Part shown: positions 48,664 to 57,680 of the stretch, piece by piece
How the letters are laid out: each line of letters opens with the position of its first letter
How positions within the stretch are numbered: position 1 is the first letter of the stretch
Origin: Streptomyces sp. NBC_00083
GTDB taxonomy: Bacteria > Actinomycetota > Actinomycetes > Streptomycetales > Streptomycetaceae
DNA: 64,000 bases
NCBI RefSeq assembly: GCF_026343295.1
Contig: NZ_JAPELY010000001.1
Location: 930,001-994,000 of the forward strand
Direction: 5' to 3'
Notes under the pieces: generated by a model
Database searches by the model: none
What the model saw: the letters and a program-made list of their open reading frames with translations, nothing else
What the model was told of the DNA's origin: nothing
Position numbers and translations under genes: made by a program

Positions 48664-49974
48664 ATGGCTTCGCACACCTCGCCCTCCCCGGCCTCCTCGT
48701 CCGACTCCACGCCCCCGGTGTCCCCGGTTGTGCTGACCGCCCGCCGGGCGCGCGCCGCGGCCGCCGAGATCGCGCCACTTCCGCGCGCGGTCAAGGACGA
48801 CGTGCTGCTCGCCATCGCGGACGCCCTCGAAGCGCGGACCGCCGAGATCGTCGAGGCCAACGCGGCGGACGTCGCCAAGGCCCGCGAGGCCGGCACCAGC
48901 GAGACCGTCATCGACCGGCTCACCCTGACACCCGAGCGGATCGCCGCCATCGCCGGTGACGTACGCCACGTGGCGGCCCTGCCCGACCCCGTCGGCGAGG
49001 TCGTCCGCGGCTCGACCCTGCCCAACGGCATCGACCTGCGCCAGGTCCGCGTCCCGCTCGGCGTCGTCGGCATCATCTACGAGGCCCGGCCCAACGTGAC
49101 CGTGGACGCCGCCGCCCTCTGCCTCAAGTCCGGCAACGCGGTCCTGCTGCGCGGCTCGTCCTCCGCGTACGCCTCCAACACCGCCCTGGTCGCCGTCGTG
49201 CGCGACGCCGTCGCCGGCAAGGGCCTGCCCGCCGACGCGGTCCAGCTGGTGCCCGGCGAATCCCGCGACTCCGTAAGGGAGTTGATGCGCGCCCGGGGCC
49301 TGGTCGACGTCCTCATCCCGCGCGGCGGCGCCTCCCTGATCCGCACCGTGGTCGAGCAGTCCACCGTCCCCGTCATCGAGACCGGCACCGGCAACTGCCA
49401 CGTCTACGTCGACGCGCAGGCCGACCTCGACATGGCCGTCTCCATCCTGATCAACTCCAAGGCCCAGCGCCCCTCGGTCTGCAACTCCGCCGAGACCCTC
49501 CTCGTCCACCAGGACATCGCCGACGCCTTCCTGCCGCGCGCCCTCGACGCCCTCGCCGACGCCGGCGTCACCGTCCACGCCGACGAGCGGGTGCGGAGCC
49601 GCGCGGGCGGCTCCAAGGCCACCGTCGTCGCGGCCACGGCCGAGGACTGGGAGACCGAGTACCTGTCGTACGACATCGCGGCCGCCGTCGTCGACTCCCT
49701 CGACGCGGCCGTCGCCCACATCCGGCAGTGGACCTCGGGCCACACCGAGGCCATCGTCACCACCTCGCAGGCCGCCGCCCGGCGCTTCACCCAGCTCGTG
49801 GACTCCACGACGGTCGCCGTCAACGCCTCCACCCGCTTCACCGACGGCGGCCAGTTCGGATTCGGCGCCGAGATCGGCATCTCCACCCAGAAACTCCACG
49901 CCCGCGGCCCCATGGGGCTGCCCGAGCTGACCTCGACGAAGTACATCGTGACCGGCGACGGCCACATCCGGTAG
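48664..49974 (+). CDS. proA: Glutamate-5-semialdehyde dehydrogenase (gamma-glutamyl phosphate reductase)
   Basis: Second step of proline synthesis, NADPH reduction of glutamyl phosphate. The 436-residue protein has the catalytic Cys273 in [10 protein letters not shown], the cofactor region [13 protein letters not shown] and the C-terminal [10 protein letters not shown]. The first 25 residues are a Ser/Pro-rich extension. ATG 48664 lies 6 nt after a -10 box, so it has its own promoter as well as any read-through from proB. Confidence 0.96.
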   Translation: MASHTSPSPASSSDSTPPVSPVVLTARRARAAAAEIAPLPRAVKDDVLLAIADALEARTAEIVEANAADVAKAREAGTSETVIDRLTLTPERIAAIAGDVRHVAALPDPVGEVVRGSTLPNGIDLRQVRVPLGVVGIIYEARPNVTVDAAALCLKSGNAVLLRGSSSAYASNTALVAVVRDAVAGKGLPADAVQLVPGESRDSVRELMRARGLVDVLIPRGGASLIRTVVEQSTVPVIETGTGNCHVYVDAQADLDMAVSILINSKAQRPSVCNSAETLLVHQDIADAFLPRALDALADAGVTVHADERVRSRAGGSKATVVAATAEDWETEYLSYDIAAAVVDSLDAAVAHIRQWTSGHTEAIVTTSQAAARRFTQLVDSTTVAVNASTRFTDGGQFGFGAEIGISTQKLHARGPMGLPELTSTKYIVTGDGHIR

Positions 49975-50062
49975 GCCACCGCCGCGGCCGGACCGATGGC
50001 GACAACTCGCCCCCGCGGTGGCCGAGTTCGGCCACCGGCTGCCCAAACCGACCGGGCGGGGC

Positions 50063-50068
50063 TACCCT
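50063..50068 (+). promoter_or_regulatory. -10 element of the gene at 50075, leaderless
   Basis: TACCCT ends 6 nt before GTG 50075. Confidence 0.55.
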
Positions 50069-50074
50069 GAACGC

Positions 50075-50755
50075 GTGCCGGACGACGCAGGGGGCGGGCC
50101 GTTCCCGGACGGCTGGGAGCCCGACGACGACCGCGGGGGCGCGGACGATGACTTCGCCTCCGTGGTGTTCGACGAGGACTTCGTACGGGCCGCGGCCATC
50201 CACGAACCCACGGCCGTCGAGCGCCTGCTCGCCGCCGCACAGGCCCGCGCCGACGCCGAGGCGGCCCGCGCCCGAGCCGGCGGCGGAGCCACCGACGACG
50301 AGTCCTACGACGACGGCTACGACCCCTACCGCTCCGGCCGCAACCCGGACGACCTCGGCGGGCCCGGCCTGTCCGGCGGAGCCGAGGCGGGCCCCTACGG
50401 CCGTTTCGGCGGCGTGCTGCGCCCGTACCGCAGCAGCGCCCGCTGGCACCGGCCCATCGCCTGGCTGATGGCCGTGATCATGGGGATCGGCATGGTCGCC
50501 CTCGCCTTCTCCGCCGTCTACCGGGGCGCCTCCTCCGACCACGAGGACAAGGCCCCGCCGCCGGCCACCAGCAACGTGGACAACCCCACCAACGCCGCGG
50601 GGCCGGGCGCCGCGGTGGCCCCGGGTGCCGGCGCCACCCCGATCCCCGGCGGGCTCCCCGCGCCGGGCGCCGGCGGCCTGCCCCTGCCGCCCCCGGCCGC
50701 CGCACCCGCACCGGCCTCCGCACCCGTGGTCTCCGGCGCATCGCCGGCCCCCTGA
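50075..50755 (+). CDS. Acidic single-pass membrane protein (SCO2584-like)
   Basis: A 226-residue protein: an acidic cytoplasmic N-terminus, one membrane helix at about 129-149 and an external Pro/Ala/Gly-rich tail with no fold apparent. Residues 28-40 (ASVVFDEDFVRAA) recur in the next gene's product. By position it corresponds to S. coelicolor SCO2584, which I recall as a partner of the Mre spore wall complex; that link should be verified. GTG 50075 lies 6 nt after a -10 box, so a leaderless mRNA is likely. Confidence 0.8.
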   Translation: MPDDAGGGPFPDGWEPDDDRGGADDDFASVVFDEDFVRAAAIHEPTAVERLLAAAQARADAEAARARAGGGATDDESYDDGYDPYRSGRNPDDLGGPGLSGGAEAGPYGRFGGVLRPYRSSARWHRPIAWLMAVIMGIGMVALAFSAVYRGASSDHEDKAPPPATSNVDNPTNAAGPGAAVAPGAGATPIPGGLPAPGAGGLPLPPPAAAPAPASAPVVSGASPAP

Positions 50756-50832
50756 GCAGCAGCGGAACCAGCGCGCGGGAACTCGTCGGAACTTGTCGCG
50801 CACCAGCGCGTTTACCATCCCCCCGACAGACC

Positions 50833-50838
50833 TACCCT
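50833..50838 (+). promoter_or_regulatory. -10 element of the gene at 50845, leaderless
   Basis: TACCCT ends 6 nt before ATG 50845, the same hexamer and spacing as for the preceding gene. Confidence 0.55.
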
Positions 50839-50844
50839 GAAGGT

Positions 50845-51927
50845 ATGGCAGGGCGTGGAGTGCCACCCGAGGGGACACCTGAGGGCCTCCCCGGCGGAGG
50901 TGACGACGAGTATCGGTCCGTCGTCTTCGACGAATCGTTCGTCCGCGCTGCCCGCCTCCAGGAGCTCTCCGCCCAGGAGCGCCTGCGCGACCACGCGCAG
51001 GCCGTGCGCTCCCGGCCCGGCTGGTCGCTCAGAGCTTCCTCCAAACCGGCGATCGCGCTGGTGCTGCTGCTCCTGATCGCCTTCAGCACCGCCATCTACA
51101 TGGGCGTACGCCACCCCTACGTGCCCCCGGCCACCAGCCACCCCGACGCGACGCAACTGACCGTGGTGCCGCTGGCCCCGCAGGGCCCGGTGCCCGGCGG
51201 CGACGCGGAGCAGCTGTTCGCCCACAGCCCGGCCGCCGCGTACCGCACGGGCGGCGCCGGGATCAGCCTGCCCCCGGCCACCAAGACCGCGCACTTCTCC
51301 GAGGCGCAGGTCATGGACGCCCTCCTGATCGCCAAGGACTACCTGATCAAGTCCTCCCTCGATCCGGACGTGCTGGCCGGCGGCCCGGTCCGGCAGATCC
51401 GGGTGCTGCTCGACCCCGATCTGATGGGCCAGTTCGACCGGAGCATGGCCGCCCCGGCCGACGACGGCAGGCACGCCGCCACCGGCTGGCTGGTGCGCTT
51501 CGACCCGGCCAAGGTGGCCCTCGCCGACCCCCAGATCCGCGTCCAGGGCGCGATGACGTACTCCGAGGTCGGCTCCGACGCACTGGACGTCAGCACCGAC
51601 TACGTCTTCGTCTACGCCCTGCGCCCGGCCGGCGACGGGCCGCACACGACGGACGCCTCCCTCTTCATGGTCCGCCGCGAGGTCCACTTCCGGCTCGACA
51701 GCGAGGATCTGCGGCTCGACCGCGCCGAGGTGCAGGCCAGCGCGGTGGAGGCCGGGCCGCAGGCGTGCTCGGCCGACGTGGCCGGACAGCTGCGGCCGCT
51801 CCTCGCGGGGGAGCGGGCGAGCGCCCGGGGCCCGGTGGCCACCGATCCGTACGCGACCGGCCCCGCCCCCCAGGGCCTCTGCGCCACCCTGGCCACCGGG
51901 GCCCAGCCCACACCGTCAGCCGGCTGA
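50845..51927 (+). CDS. Single-pass membrane protein with extracytoplasmic domain (SCO2583-like)
   Basis: A 360-residue protein of unknown function. The cytoplasmic N-terminus repeats the motif of its neighbour (SVVFDESFVRAA at 25-36), a membrane helix lies at about 68-88, and a 270-residue external domain follows, with two cysteines near 300 and 350. It is a paralogue of the gene before it only in the N-terminal region. Its last 12 nt overlap the 3' end of the M48 protease gene on the other strand. Confidence 0.82.
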   Translation: MAGRGVPPEGTPEGLPGGGDDEYRSVVFDESFVRAARLQELSAQERLRDHAQAVRSRPGWSLRASSKPAIALVLLLLIAFSTAIYMGVRHPYVPPATSHPDATQLTVVPLAPQGPVPGGDAEQLFAHSPAAAYRTGGAGISLPPATKTAHFSEAQVMDALLIAKDYLIKSSLDPDVLAGGPVRQIRVLLDPDLMGQFDRSMAAPADDGRHAATGWLVRFDPAKVALADPQIRVQGAMTYSEVGSDALDVSTDYVFVYALRPAGDGPHTTDASLFMVRREVHFRLDSEDLRLDRAEVQASAVEAGPQACSADVAGQLRPLLAGERASARGPVATDPYATGPAPQGLCATLATGAQPTPSAG

Positions 51928-53013
51928 CGGCCCCGGCTCGTCCTTCGGCGCCGACCCGTCCGGGCCGGACGGCTTGTCCGAGGGACGCCCGCCCGCCCCG
52001 GTGAACTTGTCGCGCAGCTTGCCGCCCAGGTCCGCCGTGCCGCCCGCGATGTCGCCGACCAGCTTCATCAGCGGGTCCTTGCTGCTCTTGACCGCGTCGG
52101 CGTAGGAGGCCGCGGACTCCCGGAAGGAGTCGGTCACCGAGGTGTCCTTGTCCTCGTCGCGGCGCGGGTAGTGGCCGTCCATGATCCGCTGGTGGTCGCG
52201 GCTCTCCGCCCACTTCTTCAGCTCGGCGGCGCGCACCGTGGTGAAGGGGTGGGAGCGGGGCAGCACGTTGAGGATCTTCAGCACGGAGTCGCGCAGATCG
52301 CCCCCGGACTCGTACTCCTCGGCCTGCGCGAGGAACGCGTCCACGTTCATCTCGTGCAGGTGGTTGCCGCCCGCTATCTTCATCAGCCCCCGCATCGAGG
52401 CCCGCAGGTCCTGGCCCACCAGCAGCCCCGCCCGGTCCGCGGACAGCTCCGACTTGCGGAACCATTCGCGCAGCGCCGTCACGATCGCCATGATCGCGAC
52501 GTTGCCCAGCGGGATCCAGGCGACCTTCAGGGCGAGGTTGGTGAGGAAGAGCAGGATCGTGCGGTAGACGGCGTGGCCGGAGAGGGCGTGGCCGACCTCG
52601 TGGCCGACGACCGCGCGCATCTCCTCCTCGTCGAGCAGCTCCACCAGGCCCGTCGTCACCACGATGATCGGCTCGTCGAGACCGATGCACATTGCGTTGG
52701 GCTGCGGGTTCTGCGTGACGTACATCGGGGGGACCTTCTCCAGGTCCAGGATGTAACAGGCGTCCCGCAGCATGGAGTTGAGGTGGGCGAACTGGGCGTC
52801 GCTCACCCGCACCGAGTCCGAGAGGAACAGCAGTCTCAGGCTGCGCTCGGGCAGCAGCCCGCTCAGCGCCTTGAAGACGGTGTCGAAGCCGGTCAGCTTG
52901 CGCAGCGCGACCAGCGCCGAGCGGTCCGCGGGGTGTTCGTAGGCCCGGGAGGAGATCCCGGGGAACCTGCGCCGCTGCCTGCTCGGCACGGTGTCGTTGA
53001 TGTCCTCGGTCAT
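51916..53013 (-). CDS. M48 family zinc metallopeptidase (HtpX-like)
   Basis: Membrane-associated peptidase with H138-E-V-G-H142 and the third zinc ligand E189 in SELSADRAG. It has 365 residues, with two hydrophobic segments around 150-182 just after the active site. The C-terminal 90 residues are polar and Asp/Gly/Lys-rich. ATG 53013 is used. M48 enzymes often clear misfolded membrane proteins; a role near the Mre-linked genes is not established. It converges with the 50845 gene, overlapping by 12 nt. Confidence 0.92.
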   Translation of the reverse strand: MTEDINDTVPSRQRRRFPGISSRAYEHPADRSALVALRKLTGFDTVFKALSGLLPERSLRLLFLSDSVRVSDAQFAHLNSMLRDACYILDLEKVPPMYVTQNPQPNAMCIGLDEPIIVVTTGLVELLDEEEMRAVVGHEVGHALSGHAVYRTILLFLTNLALKVAWIPLGNVAIMAIVTALREWFRKSELSADRAGLLVGQDLRASMRGLMKIAGGNHLHEMNVDAFLAQAEEYESGGDLRDSVLKILNVLPRSHPFTTVRAAELKKWAESRDHQRIMDGHYPRRDEDKDTSVTDSFRESAASYADAVKSSKDPLMKLVGDIAGGTADLGGKLRDKFTGAGGRPSDKPSGPDGSAPKDEPGPSAG

Positions 53014-53123
53014 GGGTGGCCCCCTGTCGTTCGAGTGTCTGCTCGTCCCCCTGACGACATCCACATTAGGCGGTGGCGATACCGTGGCCCGGGGGCCTGT
53101 GGATAACTTCGAGGAGACCTGTC

Positions 53124-53306
53124 ATGCCCGACGCCATGCCGGACGTCGTCACCGCTCTCGCCGCCGCCTCCGGCCAGGGGCCGGGTGCCCTGCTGCGGAT
53201 CCTGCTCCTCGCCTCCATGGTCGGAGCGGCCCTGCTGGCCTGGTTCCTGCTGCGCGGATACCGCTCGAACAGCGGCGAGGACGACAACAACGACACCAAC
53301 GACTGA
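53124..53306 (+). CDS. 60-residue single-helix membrane protein
   Basis: A small protein with a short N-terminal segment (MPDAMPDVVTALAAASG), one membrane helix at about 23-43 (ALLRILLLASMVGAALLAWFLL) and an acidic tail GEDDNNDTND. GAGGAG at 53111-53116 supports ATG 53124. It precedes another tiny membrane protein and nadD. No function is known to me. Confidence 0.78.
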   Translation: MPDAMPDVVTALAAASGQGPGALLRILLLASMVGAALLAWFLLRGYRSNSGEDDNNDTND

Positions 53307-53387
53307 GTCGGCGTGAGCGTGCCCGGACCGCCCGCATACGATGTGGTCGAAGTCTCCGCCCCGACTCCCGGATAGGTCCTGCCGAAG

Positions 53388-53549
53388 ATGAGCCTCCACA
53401 GCACCGCCGCCAACCTGGTCTCGCTCGCCGAAGGCGCCGAGCACGGTGGCAACCACAACAGCCTGGAGCCCTGGATGACGGGTGGCGGCGCGCTGCTCGC
53501 CCTTCTTCTGCTGCTCTGGATCACCACTCGCTTCAACCGCGACCGCTGA
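53388..53549 (+). CDS. 53-residue single-helix membrane protein
   Basis: A second tiny membrane protein: N-terminal 30 residues with a His/Gly/Asn patch (GAEHGGNHN), one helix at about 31-47 ([14 protein letters not shown]) and the tail [11 protein letters not shown] 53388 has a weak GAAG site. It ends 37 nt before nadD. Streptomyces keep both small genes here, so they are probably real and possibly partners. Confidence 0.75.
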   Translation: MSLHSTAANLVSLAEGAEHGGNHNSLEPWMTGGGALLALLLLLWITTRFNRDR

Positions 53550-53572
53550 TCCGGGGCCGAAAGCCGGGCCAG

Positions 53573-53578
53573 TAGGCT
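53573..53578 (+). promoter_or_regulatory. -10 element of nadD, near-leaderless
   Basis: TAGGCT ends 8 nt before ATG 53587, so the leader would be 0-2 nt. Confidence 0.45.
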
Positions 53579-53586
53579 CTGCACGC

Positions 53587-54204
53587 ATGGGAGAGCAGGA
53601 AGTGCCTACCGGTCCGGTGAAGCGACGCATCGGTGTGATGGGCGGAACGTTCGATCCGATCCATCACGGACACCTCGTGGCCGCCAGTGAGGTGGCCTCG
53701 CAGTTCCATCTGGACGAGGTCGTCTTCGTGCCGACGGGACAGCCCTGGCAGAAGAGCCACAAGCTGGTGTCCCCGGCCGAGGACCGCTATCTGATGACGG
53801 TCATCGCCACCGCCTCCAACCCGCAGTTCTCGGTCAGCCGCATCGACATCGACCGCGGCGGGGCGACGTACACCATCGACACCCTGCGGGACCTGCGCGA
53901 GCGCAACAGCGACGCGGACCTGTTCTTCATCACCGGCGCCGACGCGCTGGCCCAGATCCTCACCTGGCGCGACGCCGAGGAGCTGTTCTCGCTGGCCCAC
54001 TTCATCGGTGTGACCCGCCCCGGCCACGTGCTGACGGACGACGGGCTGCCCGAGGGCGGGGTCTCCCTGATCGAGGTGCCGGCCCTGGCGATCTCCTCGA
54101 CGGGATGCCGGGGAAGGGTCGCGCAGGGCGAACCGGTCTGGTATCTGGTTCCGGACGGTGTGGTCCGCTACATCGACAAGCGCCAGCTGTACCGCGGCGA
54201 GTGA
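53587..54204 (+). CDS. nadD: Nicotinate-nucleotide adenylyltransferase
   Basis: Makes nicotinate adenine dinucleotide from NaMN and ATP, late NAD synthesis. The 205-residue protein has [12 protein letters not shown] at 19-30 (adenylyl-transfer motif) and the C-terminal [10 protein letters not shown], the bacterial ISSTxxR variant. It precedes the LCP-family gene and rsfS, a common bacterial neighbourhood. Confidence 0.95.
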   Translation: MGEQEVPTGPVKRRIGVMGGTFDPIHHGHLVAASEVASQFHLDEVVFVPTGQPWQKSHKLVSPAEDRYLMTVIATASNPQFSVSRIDIDRGGATYTIDTLRDLRERNSDADLFFITGADALAQILTWRDAEELFSLAHFIGVTRPGHVLTDDGLPEGGVSLIEVPALAISSTGCRGRVAQGEPVWYLVPDGVVRYIDKRQLYRGE

Positions 54205-54250
54205 GACCAGCTGTAGCGCCTGTACGTCGGCGAGTGAGAGAAGGCCACCG

Positions 54251-55891
54251 GTGAACGACCGCCAGTACGACCCGCAGGCGCCCCAGGTGCAGTTGGTCGG
54301 GTACGACGAGTACGGCCGGCCGGTGTACCAGCAGGTCCAGCCGCAGCAGCAGGCGTACGACGCCTATGCGCAGCCTCAGGAGCCCCAGCAGCAACAGGGG
54401 TACGGCTACGACCAGGCGTACGTCCCGCAGCAGCAGGCCTATGACCCCTACGCTCCGCAACAGCCGCAGCAGCCCCAGGAGTTCCCCGGAACCCAGCAGT
54501 TCCCGCAGCAGGCGTACCCGCCCCCCGCCGCCCAGGAGCCGGCGCCGGGGCCCGCGCCCGAGCCGCACCCCGCGCCCGTCGTGCCCCAGCAGCGCAGGGA
54601 CGAAGGCGGCGAGAAGGGCGAACGCGACGACGGCGCCGAGCAGTTCTCCTTCATCGAGGAGCCCGACGAGGACTCCGAAGACGTCATCGACTGGCTGAAG
54701 TTCACCGAGAGCCGCAGCGAGCGCCGCGAGGAGGCCAAGCGGCGCGGCCGCAACCGCGTCGTCGCACTCGTCGTCGCGCTCGCCCTGGTGATGGCCGGCG
54801 GCGTCGGCTACCTCTGGTTCGCCGGCAAGCTGCCCGGTCTGTCGTCCTCGTCGGACTCGAAGTCGGGCGCCACCACGGCCGGCGCGCAGAAGCGCGACGT
54901 GATCGTGGTCCATCTGCACAACACCCAGGCGGGCGGCACCTCCACGGCCCTCCTCGTCAACAACGCGACCACCAAACAGGGCACCACGGTGCTGCTGCCC
55001 AACTCGCTGGCCATCACCGACGACGACGGCAACCGCACCACGCTGGGCAAGTCCGTCGACGCGGACGGCTCGCAGGGCACCCGCGAATCGCTCTCCACCC
55101 TCCTCGGCGCCAAGATCACGGGCACCTGGCGCCTGGACACCCCGTACCTGGAGAACCTCGTCGACCTCGTCGGCAACATCGACATCACCACGGACACCGA
55201 CGTTCCCGCCGCCAAGAAGGGCGGCGACCCGGTGGTGAAGAAGGGCGAGGACCAGACGCTCAGCGGGCCCATGGCCGTCGCCTACGCCACCTACCGCGGC
55301 CCCGGCGAGGCCGAGGCCAAGCAGCTCCAGCGGTTCGGCGCGGTGATGTACGGCGTGCTCCGCAAGATCTCCGACGATCCGAAGGCGGCCACCGTCACCG
55401 TCCAGACCCTCGCGCAGATCCTCGACCCCTCGCTCCCCGACAGCGACCTCGGCGCCTCGCTGGCCAAGCTCGCCGAGCACGCCAAGGTCGGCTCGTACAA
55501 GACGGCGGTGCTCCCGGTGCAGCCCGACGGCACGCTCAGTCGGCAGGCCAGTGACAGCGTCGTCAAGGACGTGCTCGGCGGCAAGCTCGGCGGAGGGGCC
55601 GACCAGGGCTCCGCCGTACGGGTCGGCGTCAAGAACGCCAGCGGCAACAGCAAGGCGGCGGGCTCCGTCCAGATCACCCTCGTCAACGGCGGCTACGCGT
55701 TCATCGACGCGGGGAGCGCCGGCGCCCAGGCCGCGTCGCAGGTCCTGTACGGCGACGCGGCACAGAAGGAGAACGCCGTCCAGGTCGCCAAGACGCTGGG
55801 CCTGCCGGACAGCGCGGTCAAGCAGGGCGGCGCGGCCGCCAACGCCGATGTGTCGGTCGTGATCGGCAAGGACTACAAGGTGCCGAAGTAG
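54251..55891 (+). CDS. pdtA: LytR-CpsA-Psr (LCP) family polymer-ligase with LytR_C domain, PdtA-like
   Basis: Probable wall-polymer ligase: LCP proteins move a lipid-linked phosphodiester polymer onto peptidoglycan. The 546-residue protein has a Gln/Tyr/Pro-rich cytoplasmic tail (1-95), an acidic/charged segment, one membrane helix at about 173-197, an LCP domain (about 215-445) and a C-terminal LytR_C domain (about 455-546, VRVGVKNASGNSKAAG). It lies between nadD and rsfS, the position of S. coelicolor pdtA (polydiglycosylphosphate transferase, from memory). GTG 54251 follows a GAGAAGG site. It fits as ligase for the polymer made by the 33-44 kb genes. Confidence 0.85.
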   Translation: MNDRQYDPQAPQVQLVGYDEYGRPVYQQVQPQQQAYDAYAQPQEPQQQQGYGYDQAYVPQQQAYDPYAPQQPQQPQEFPGTQQFPQQAYPPPAAQEPAPGPAPEPHPAPVVPQQRRDEGGEKGERDDGAEQFSFIEEPDEDSEDVIDWLKFTESRSERREEAKRRGRNRVVALVVALALVMAGGVGYLWFAGKLPGLSSSSDSKSGATTAGAQKRDVIVVHLHNTQAGGTSTALLVNNATTKQGTTVLLPNSLAITDDDGNRTTLGKSVDADGSQGTRESLSTLLGAKITGTWRLDTPYLENLVDLVGNIDITTDTDVPAAKKGGDPVVKKGEDQTLSGPMAVAYATYRGPGEAEAKQLQRFGAVMYGVLRKISDDPKAATVTVQTLAQILDPSLPDSDLGASLAKLAEHAKVGSYKTAVLPVQPDGTLSRQASDSVVKDVLGGKLGGGADQGSAVRVGVKNASGNSKAAGSVQITLVNGGYAFIDAGSAGAQAASQVLYGDAAQKENAVQVAKTLGLPDSAVKQGGAAANADVSVVIGKDYKVPK

Positions 55892-56005
55892 GGGCCGCGA
55901 GGCACCCGAGAGGGGGCCCGGAGGCAATCCATACGGGGCTGTCGGCGGTCCGTGAGATCCTGGAATTCGATCTGATCCGATCTGACCGCCGACGAAAGCC
56001 TGCTT

Positions 56006-56443
56006 GTGACCGCCACGGACCGTTCCATCGAGCTCATCACCGCCGCCGCTCAGGCGGCTGCCGACCGGCTCGCGCACGACATCATCGCGTACGACGTCAG
56101 CGATGTGCTGTCGATCACCGACGCCTTCCTGCTCGCCTCCGCACCCAACGACCGCCAGGTCAAGTCGATCGTCGACGAGATCGAGGAGCGGCTCAACAAG
56201 GAGCTCGGCGCCAAGCCGGTGCGCCGCGAGGGCGACCGCGACGCCCGCTGGATCCTGCTCGACTACGTCGACATCGTCGTGCACGTCCAGCACAGCGAGG
56301 AGCGCGTCTTCTACGCCCTCGAGCGCCTCTGGAAGGACTGCCCCGAGCTGCCCCTTCCGGACGACGCCATGAAGACCCGGGGCAAGGCGGCCGAGCACGC
56401 CGCGCTCACCGGCGCCGACGAAACGGACGGTGAGCTGAGCTGA
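56006..56443 (+). CDS. rsfS: Ribosomal silencing factor RsfS (RsfA/Iojap)
   Basis: Binds L14 and blocks 30S-50S joining in starvation. The 145-residue length is typical; the conserved YDVSDVLSITDAFLLASAPNDRQVKSI and the C-terminal EGDRDARWILLDYVDIVVHV are the family core. It precedes the histidine phosphatase, whose start overlaps its stop. Confidence 0.95.
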   Translation: MTATDRSIELITAAAQAAADRLAHDIIAYDVSDVLSITDAFLLASAPNDRQVKSIVDEIEERLNKELGAKPVRREGDRDARWILLDYVDIVVHVQHSEERVFYALERLWKDCPELPLPDDAMKTRGKAAEHAALTGADETDGELS

Positions 56444-57096
56444 ACGGCACCCCCACGCACAGCCGGGGCCGCCGGCTGGTCCTGTGGCGGCACGGCCAGA
56501 CGGCGTGGAACCTGGAGCGCCGCTTCCAGGGCTCCACGGACATCGAGCTGACCGAGACCGGAGTCGGCCAGGCCCACCGGGCCGCGCGCCTGCTCGCCGC
56601 CCTGAAGCCGGACGCGATCATCGCCTCCGACCTCAAGCGGGCCGCCGCCACGGCCGCCGAGCTCGCGGCCGTCACCGGCCTGCCCGTCGACCACGACGCC
56701 GCCCTCCGGGAGACGTACGCGGGCGCCTGGCAGGGCCTCACGCACGAGGAGATCGTCTCCACGTACGGCGAGCAGTACGCGGCGTGGAAGCGCGGCGAGC
56801 CGGTGCGCCGGGGCGGTGGCGAGCTGGAGACCGAGGTCGCCGACCGCGCCGCCCCGGTCGTGCTGCGCCATGCCGACAAGCTGCCCGACGGCGGCACCCT
56901 CGTCGTCGTCAGCCACGGCGGCACCATCCGCACCACCATCGGCCGTCTGCTCGGGCTCGAGGCGCACCACTGGGAGGGCCTTGGCGGGCTCACCAACTGC
57001 TGCTGGTCCGTTCTCGGCGAGGGCGCGCGGGGCTGGCGTCTGCTGGAGCACAACGCCGGCACACTCCCCGAGCCGGTCCTCGGCGACGACGACTAA
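56440..57096 (+). CDS. Histidine phosphatase (phosphoglycerate mutase-like), probable CTG start
   Basis: A 218-residue phosphatase with R17-H18-G-Q motif (LVLWRHGQTAWN), the second His at 159 in SHGGTIRTT and the ETYAGAWQG acid-base loop. It probably removes phosphate from a small metabolite. The frame has a stop at 56431-56433, and between it and GTG 56803 there is no ATG, GTG or TTG. The catalytic RHG lies before 56803, so translation must start earlier. CTG 56440 overlaps the rsfS stop by 4 nt (CTGA) and has GGACGGTGAG upstream, so it is the likely start. Confidence 0.85.
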   Translation: MNGTPTHSRGRRLVLWRHGQTAWNLERRFQGSTDIELTETGVGQAHRAARLLAALKPDAIIASDLKRAAATAAELAAVTGLPVDHDAALRETYAGAWQGLTHEEIVSTYGEQYAAWKRGEPVRRGGGELETEVADRAAPVVLRHADKLPDGGTLVVVSHGGTIRTTIGRLLGLEAHHWEGLGGLTNCCWSVLGEGARGWRLLEHNAGTLPEPVLGDDD

Positions 57097-57208
57097 CCGC
57101 TGCTCAGGGGCGGTGAGGGCCGGATTTCACTTTCCGGCAGATCACAGGCTAGAGTTCTTCTTGTTCGCAGCGCGGGACCGCCGAAGAAGCGGAAACAAGG
57201 CGAACAGC

Positions 57209-57281
57209 GGGGCTATAGCTCAGTTGGTAGAGCGCCTGCATGGCATGCAGGAGGTCAGGAGTTCAATTCTCCTTAGCTCCA
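57209..57281 (+). tRNA. tRNA-Ala (anticodon GGC), copy 1
   Basis: 73 nt with a full cloverleaf: acceptor GGGGCTA/TAGCTCC (one G-U), D-arm GCTC/GAGC, anticodon stem CCTGC/GCAGG with loop ATGGCAT, T-arm AGGAG/CTCCT. The 3' CCA is not encoded. It reads GCC codons. It is identical over the whole gene to the copy at 59199. Confidence 0.97.
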
Positions 57282-57287
57282 CAATCG

Positions 57288-57319
57288 GATCCCGTCCCCT
57301 CGTGGGGCGGGATCTTCTT
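57288..57319 (+). terminator. Terminator after tRNA-Ala copy 1
   Basis: An 11-bp stem (57288-57299 with 57304-57314, one bulged T) is followed by TTCTTG. Confidence 0.6.
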
Positions 57320-57507
57320 GTTGTCCCGGTTGTCGCCCCGGATTGTCGTCCGGACCGCCCCGGCCCACCGGGGCCCGGCGCCGGTTCGGTGCCGGCCGTG
57401 GCGGCCCGGCCGGTCTCGTATCCCGACAGCACTGACCCTCTTGCGAGGACATGGCAGAATCGGGACGGCCGGAGGGGGACGACGGACCGAACGGGAGGGA
57501 GTGCGCG

Positions 57508-57678
57508 ATGCCCGCGAGTCGCGAAGAATTCCCGGAACCGCCCGGCGGCCCGACCGTGCCGGTGCCCGGCGCCCGCCTGAACTGCCCCTCCTGCGGCTCC
57601 TCCCACGTCGCCCAGATGCTCGGCGACAACGGAGGGGTGTCCTACGTGTGCACGGCCTGCGGCCACAGCTGGAGCTGA
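57508..57678 (+). CDS. Small zinc-ribbon protein
   Basis: A 56-residue protein: a 20-residue Pro-rich lead and a zinc ribbon with C26-x2-C29 and C48-x2-C51. GGGAGGGA lies 8 nt before ATG 57508. Zinc ribbons like this often bind nucleic acids or act in larger complexes; function is unknown. It is followed after 2 nt by a second zinc-ribbon gene. Confidence 0.8.
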   Translation: MPASREEFPEPPGGPTVPVPGARLNCPSCGSSHVAQMLGDNGGVSYVCTACGHSWS

Positions 57679-57680
57679 AC

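Noticed and set aside
56803..57096. A 97-residue protein starting at GTG 56803
   Set aside because: It would lack the RHG active site present in the same frame upstream; the CTG start at 56440 explains the full domain.
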